A DNA stretch of 10,961 nucleotides from the NCBI GenBank assembly GCA_964532385.1, contig CAZHHW010000102.1:1-10961 (forward strand). The letters are read 5' to 3'. The translations under genes were made by a program, and so were the position numbers. The notes beneath the pieces were generated by a model. It made no database searches, was not told the DNA's origin, and worked only from the letters and a program-made list of their open reading frames with translations. This document shows, in pieces, positions 7,430 to 10,961 of this stretch; within the stretch, counting starts at the first letter, position 1; each line of letters begins with the position of its first letter. The DNA is from UBA6921 sp964532385. GTDB taxonomy: Bacteria > Pseudomonadota > Gammaproteobacteria > SG8-11.

Positions 7430-7840
7430 CGGAAAACCCGCGCTCCAGCTCATGCGGGCCGGGCCAGAAATCTGCTTTCGAAAATGTCGCCGGGCACCGN
7501 NNNNNNNNNNNNNNNNNNNNNNNNNNNNNNNNNNNNNNNNNNNNNNNNNNNNNNNNNNNNNNNNNNNNNNNNNNNNNNNNNNNNNNNNNNNNNNNNNNNG
7601 CAGCGAATGCGCCAGGTTAATAATAGTCGACACCAGCGCCAGCCCCTCCGGTCCGGCGGTCATGTCGATCACGAACGAGCGATCGATTTTCAACGTGTCG
7701 ACTGGCAACTTGGCGAGGTAACTGAGCGACGAAAAGCCGGTGCCGAAATCGTCGATGGCGATGGTGACGCCGAGCGCACGGATGGTTTTGAGGATTTCGA
7801 TGCTGTGCTTGACATTTTCCATGATCAGGCTCTCGGTGAG
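7430..7840. repeat. EAL 3'-end repeat, copy C (interrupted by the N gap)
   Basis: It starts at CGGAAAAC like copies A and B and continues through the 3' end of the right-hand EAL gene. Against copy A it differs at two bases left of the gap and at roughly eight in the first 200 bases right of the gap, then diverges more strongly. It lies only a few bases from the end of copy B, so two EAL 3' ends stand directly in tandem. The right boundary is approximate. Confidence 0.85.
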
Positions 7841-10555
7841 TTCCAGTTCGAGTCCCGCCGCCGCCTCAGGGTCAATGGCGATAACCTGCTTGATCTGCGC
7901 GATGAAGTTGTTGTCGCGCAGTTGCAGCGGTGAGACATTCACCGCGATACGCACGGCCATCAGGCCCGCATTGCGCCAGCGCAGGTAGTCTTGGGCCGCT
8001 TGGTGCAACGCCCAGCGTCCCACTTCATAGATCAGACCGGTTTCTTCCAGAATCGGAATAAAGCGGCCCGGCGGCACCAGCCCCGTGCGCGGATCGTTCC
8101 AGCGAATCAGCGCTTCGGCGCTGGTAAGTTTGCCGCTCACGAGGTTGATCTTGGGTTGGTAATGCAACACGAATTCGCCTTTCTCGATCGCCTGGCGCAG
8201 TTGATTTTCCAAGCTCAGTTTGTCGGCGGCATGTTCGTTCATCGCAGGCGTATAGAACAGGTAGCGCTCGCCGCTCCTTTTGGAGTTCTTTAGAGCCGCT
8301 TCGGCATTCTGAAACAGCGTGTCGGCATCGGTGCCGTCGGCGGGGAATAGCGCGATTCCGAATTTGACGGCGAGCCTTAACTCAAAATCGTTAATCAGAA
8401 AGGGTGGGTTGAAAACTTCTGTAATGCGCTGTTCGAGCAGGCGAGCTAATGCTTCGCCGCTTTGGACATCCAAAGTCATGACCGCAAAATGATCGGCATC
8501 AATGCGCGCCAGCCGTTGCACGCCCCCCGCATATTCGGCCATGCGCACGGCTACCGCCTTGAGCAGAGCATCGCCGGCCGCCCGGCCCAGTGAGTCGTTA
8601 ATGGATTTAAATCGTTCGATATCCAGCAGCAGGAGTGCCAATTGGTGATTTTGCCGTTGCGCATCGAGCATATGTTGTTGCAGACGCTCGTGGAACAAGG
8701 TGCGGTTCGCAAGCCCGCTCAGCACATCGTAGTAGGCGAGGTAATCGAGACGCTCTCGTTTGTCGATGTTATCGATCCCGAACGCGATGTCGTCGGTCAG
8801 ATCGGTCAACAGCTTCAACTCCTCCGCATGAAAGAATTCACTTTCGGTGGCGTACAGAGCAACCACACCGATCGCTTGGCCCGCGACTATCAGCGGCAGC
8901 ACGGCCATCGAATTAATTCCCGATACGGTGTATTGCTTGCTGAATAACACGCGCGCGTCGTGTTGCGAGTCGTTGGACACCACGGGCTGCTTCTCGCTGA
9001 TGGCCCGCGCCACCATGGTGTTGGATGCGGTTTCGGGGGATAACAAATTAAGACGAATAATGCCAATGAGCTCCTCATCCTTGCCCGCCGAGGCGACCGG
9101 CACGATGTTCAGCGTGGCCTGGTCGATGATGCAGATCAGCGCCATGCGAAAGCCGCCGTTCTCGACAGCGACACGGCACGCTTCCTTGAAAAGCGCCTCA
9201 CGATGCCGAACCCGCACGATTAAAGTATTGATGCCGCTTAGCATGGCGTAGACGCGGTTCAGGTACTTGATGCGGATCTCGCTTTGCCGCAGCGAATGAT
9301 TGCTTTGACTGATTGCAAGCTCGGCCATTTTCAGGTCATGAATATCCGTGCAGGTGCCAAACCATTTCAGAATATTGCCGCTTGCGTCTTGCAGCGGCAC
9401 GCCGCGCACCAGCCACCAGCGGTAAATTCCATCCGCGCGCCGCAAGCGGCTTTCAATCGCGTAAATACCCGCGGTGGACATCGCGTGCTGCCAGGCATTC
9501 CAGGCTTGCTGTTGCTCATCCGGATGGAACGCTTGGAGCCACCCTTGGCCCAGGCTTTCCGCCAGCGTGAGCCCGGTGTATTCCATCCACTGCGGATTGA
9601 GATAAATCGTCCAGCCATCCGCGCGCGTGATCCACACGATTTGCGGCATGGCTTCGGCTAAAGTGCGAAATTCCTCCATGCTCGTGCGCAACGCCTGCTC
9701 CGCCTGTTTGCGCTCGGTGATTTCGCGCGTGGCGCCCACCACGTACTCGACGCTGCCATCGGTGGCGAGCACGGGCGAAAAAATATACTCGTAATGACCG
9801 TGCTGTCCGGCGGGGCTGGTGTAAGTGGTTTCGTCGGTGATGCTCTGCTGGGTGGTGAACACATCCCGCACCTGCCGCTGTAACTTCGCGGCTAAATTCT
9901 CGGGGTAACCCAGGTCAAAGAAATTTTTGCCCACCGCCGTTTCCAGCGTGATACCCCACAGATTCAGGAGCGCCTGATTGACAAACAATATGCGTATTTC
10001 CCGATCGTAGATTTGCGTGAAGTCGCTGGTGGAGGCGAGCGCTGTACTGAGCATGCGTTCACGCCGTGCGGTGGTCCGTGACAACACCGCATACGCGCTC
10101 TCCGCGCGCTTGCGCTCGGTGATGTCATTGATGACGGCGAGAAAAACCGCTTTCCCGGCGTGCTCGACCAACTGCAAATGCACTTCGACCGGGTAGAGGC
10201 TGCCATCCGCGCGGCGATGCAGGGTTGTAAAAACGATCTTCGGTTGTTGATGGCGGCGCAGCGGCGCAAGCAATTCTTGGAAAGTCGCCGCCGTGAATTC
10301 AGGTTTGAAAAACAGCGGCGTCTGTTGACGCAGCTCGTCCATCGTGTAGCCAAGGTTGATAAGGGCGCTGTTATTGACATAATCGAAGCGCAGCGTGTCG
10401 GCATCGAAAATATAAATTTCATTCAGGCTGGCTTCGAGCACACTCTGGAGGCGCGCGGCGTCCACTTGCGCCTGCTTGCGTGCCGACAGGGTTTCGATTA
10501 ATACGGCGGTTTCCTTAGGTGCGTCTTCCAGCGGCGGTGTTTCTCCGGGTTTCAC
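7450..10555 (-). CDS. Soluble PAS-PAS-PAS-GAF-degenerate GGDEF-EAL protein, probable c-di-GMP phosphodiesterase (contains assembly gap)
   Basis: This is a predicted cytoplasmic cyclic di-GMP phosphodiesterase with stacked sensory domains and no membrane segment. Domains: PAS about 35-145, PAS about 165-283, PAS about 292-410, GAF about 432-598, GGDEF about 602-768, EAL about 785 to the end. Each PAS ends in a typical linker (DITERKRAE, EITERKQAE, DIHDLKMAE). The GGDEF signature is DADHF (686-690) with no inhibitory RxxD site, so it should not make c-di-GMP. The EAL domain is intact as far as seen: EAL (814-816), NVSP, ELTES, DDFGTGFSSL (935-944) and LKIDRS. The last catalytic residues (AEGVET and MQGY region) fall in the 100-N gap. 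Read literally the gap shifts the frame. With 99 bases, as in the paralogue, the protein ends PGDIFESRFLARPA at the TGA at 7452-7450 and has 1034 residues. The start is GTG at 10555, the furthest possible because an in-frame TAG precedes it, and it overlaps the leader ORF stop as GTGA. There is no Shine-Dalgarno of its own. Confidence 0.9.
7500..7599. other. Assembly gap of 100 Ns
   Basis: A run of exactly 100 N, the conventional placeholder for a gap of unknown size. The bases on both sides match the left paralogue exactly, where the corresponding positions (3509 and 3609) are separated by 99 bases (3510-3608). The gap sits in the most repeated part of the window, so assembly collapse between the copies is the likely cause. 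Confidence 0.98.
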
Positions 10556-10647
10556 GCGCTAAGACGTCCCGAAACCCAAGCTTGCAACCAGAGTTGCAGC
10601 GGACGCAGTACGGCGGCGCTATTTCGCAGCGGGCGAAAGGAATTCAT
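10552..10647 (-). CDS. 31-residue leader ORF overlapping the soluble EAL gene
   Basis: An ATG at 10647 with AGGAG seven bases upstream opens a 31-codon frame that ends at a TGA sharing bases with the GTG of the EAL gene (GTGA, 10555-10552). The peptide has four arginines, no acidic residue and two tryptophans, with leucines spaced as in an amphipathic helix (MNSFRPLR at the start, SGRLSA at the end). I recognise no family. Ribosomes ending here would be placed on the EAL start, which lacks its own Shine-Dalgarno, so a translational-coupling role is plausible. It could instead be the true N-terminus of the EAL protein separated by an indel. That indel would have to lie within about ten bases, because the EAL frame has a TAG at 10561-10559. 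Confidence 0.55.
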   Translation of the reverse strand: MNSFRPLRNSAAVLRPLQLWLQAWVSGRLSA

Positions 10648-10654
10648 CGAAAGA

Positions 10655-10659
10655 CTCCT
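10655..10659 (-). promoter_or_regulatory. Ribosome-binding site of the leader ORF
   Basis: AGGAG on the minus strand, seven bases from the ATG at 10647. It is the only good Shine-Dalgarno near the start of the soluble EAL gene, which argues that translation enters through the leader. Confidence 0.6.
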
Positions 10660-10900
10660 GTTCCGGCAACAGGCGGTCAGATCGGCAGATTGTGCCGCTC
10701 ACTTGCGTGCGGGAATATAGAAAATCCGGCTGGGCAGCAGCTTAGTGTTGCCGCATTTGGAATTATCCGCTGAATGACGAGGACGGTATGTGCTCCAAGC
10801 CGCTTAGCAGCGCCGTCCGCAGGTGTCAGATCACCAAGCGCCAGGAAATGACATTTTTCACATGGGGATCTCTTTTAAAAAAGGGAACATACAAGGGTAG

Positions 10901-10917
10901 CGTGCGCCATGCGCACG
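10901..10917. repeat. Perfect 7-bp inverted repeat
   Basis: CGTGCGC (10901-10907) and GCGCACG (10911-10917) flank a three-base CAT spacer. As RNA this is a tight GC-rich hairpin; as DNA it could be a dyad operator. On the minus strand a run of six Ts lies about 20 bases after it, too far for a standard terminator. Function unknown. Confidence 0.4.
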
Positions 10918-10961
10918 AAATGGCTGCGGGGCGCCATGAAGGTAATGGCAGGGAAGTGAGT

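Larger units (their letters stand above)
10648..10961. other. Upstream region of the minus-strand cluster, no gene seen
   Basis: No open frame of credible length, tRNA or known RNA could be supported on either strand. Apart from the Shine-Dalgarno at 10655-10659 it holds a weak minus-strand TATATT (10714-10719) without a matching -35, an A/T-rich patch (10872-10883) and an inverted repeat (10901-10917). The promoter of the EAL-phosphatase cluster is expected here or further right, but I cannot place it. Confidence 0.5.

Noticed and set aside
7421..7499. C-terminal extension of the soluble EAL protein past the gap to 7421
   Set aside because: It exists only because the placeholder gap is 100 rather than 99 bases; homology to the paralogue gives a stop at 7450.
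1..10961. CRISPR arrays, tRNA/rRNA genes, insertion sequences or attachment sites
   Set aside because: No regularly spaced short repeats, RNA-gene signatures, transposase motifs or flanking terminal repeats were seen; the repeats present are explained by EAL gene duplication.

Overview
The window looks like a chromosomal segment from a moderately GC-rich proteobacterium. A betaproteobacterium of the Nitrosomonadales/Gallionella type is my best guess, from the MutL style and the abundance of PAS-GAF-GGDEF-EAL proteins. That placement is inference, not a match I could test. A run of 100 Ns (7500-7599) shows this is a draft or metagenomic scaffold.

Left third, plus strand: mutL (mismatch-repair ATPase/endonuclease, 90-1892) is followed 53 bases later by a phospholipase-D/cardiolipin-synthase-like gene with a lipoprotein-like N-terminus (1946-3403). 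The two may be co-transcribed.

Right two thirds, minus strand, read right to left: a 31-codon leader ORF (10647-10552) overlaps by GTGA a large soluble PAS-PAS-PAS-GAF-GGDEF-EAL protein (10555-7450). A decayed remnant of a further EAL-gene 3' end follows (about 7423-7204). Next is a secreted histidine phosphatase (7202-6474), which overlaps by GTGA a membrane-bound PAS-GAF-GGDEF-EAL protein (6477-3460). The minus-strand cluster converges on the phospholipase gene with only 56 bases between them.

Both large proteins have a ruined GGDEF signature (DADHF) and an intact EAL catalytic set, so both are predicted to be c-di-GMP phosphodiesterases rather than cyclases. They are paralogues from the GAF domain onward but carry unrelated sensory N-termini. 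Nucleotide identity between them rises towards the 3' end, where the EAL tail occurs three times (two live copies, one dead).

Main points for a reader: (1) the N-gap length breaks the frame of the right-hand EAL gene, and homology to its paralogue predicts 99 missing bases and a stop at 7450; (2) the phosphatase ribosome-binding site lies inside the dead EAL remnant, whose old stop codon is one base from the phosphatase start, so the ancestral locus was probably EAL-phosphatase-EAL; (3) the phosphatase and the membrane phosphodiesterase are translationally coupled, suggesting a periplasmic phosphatase working with a c-di-GMP signalling enzyme.
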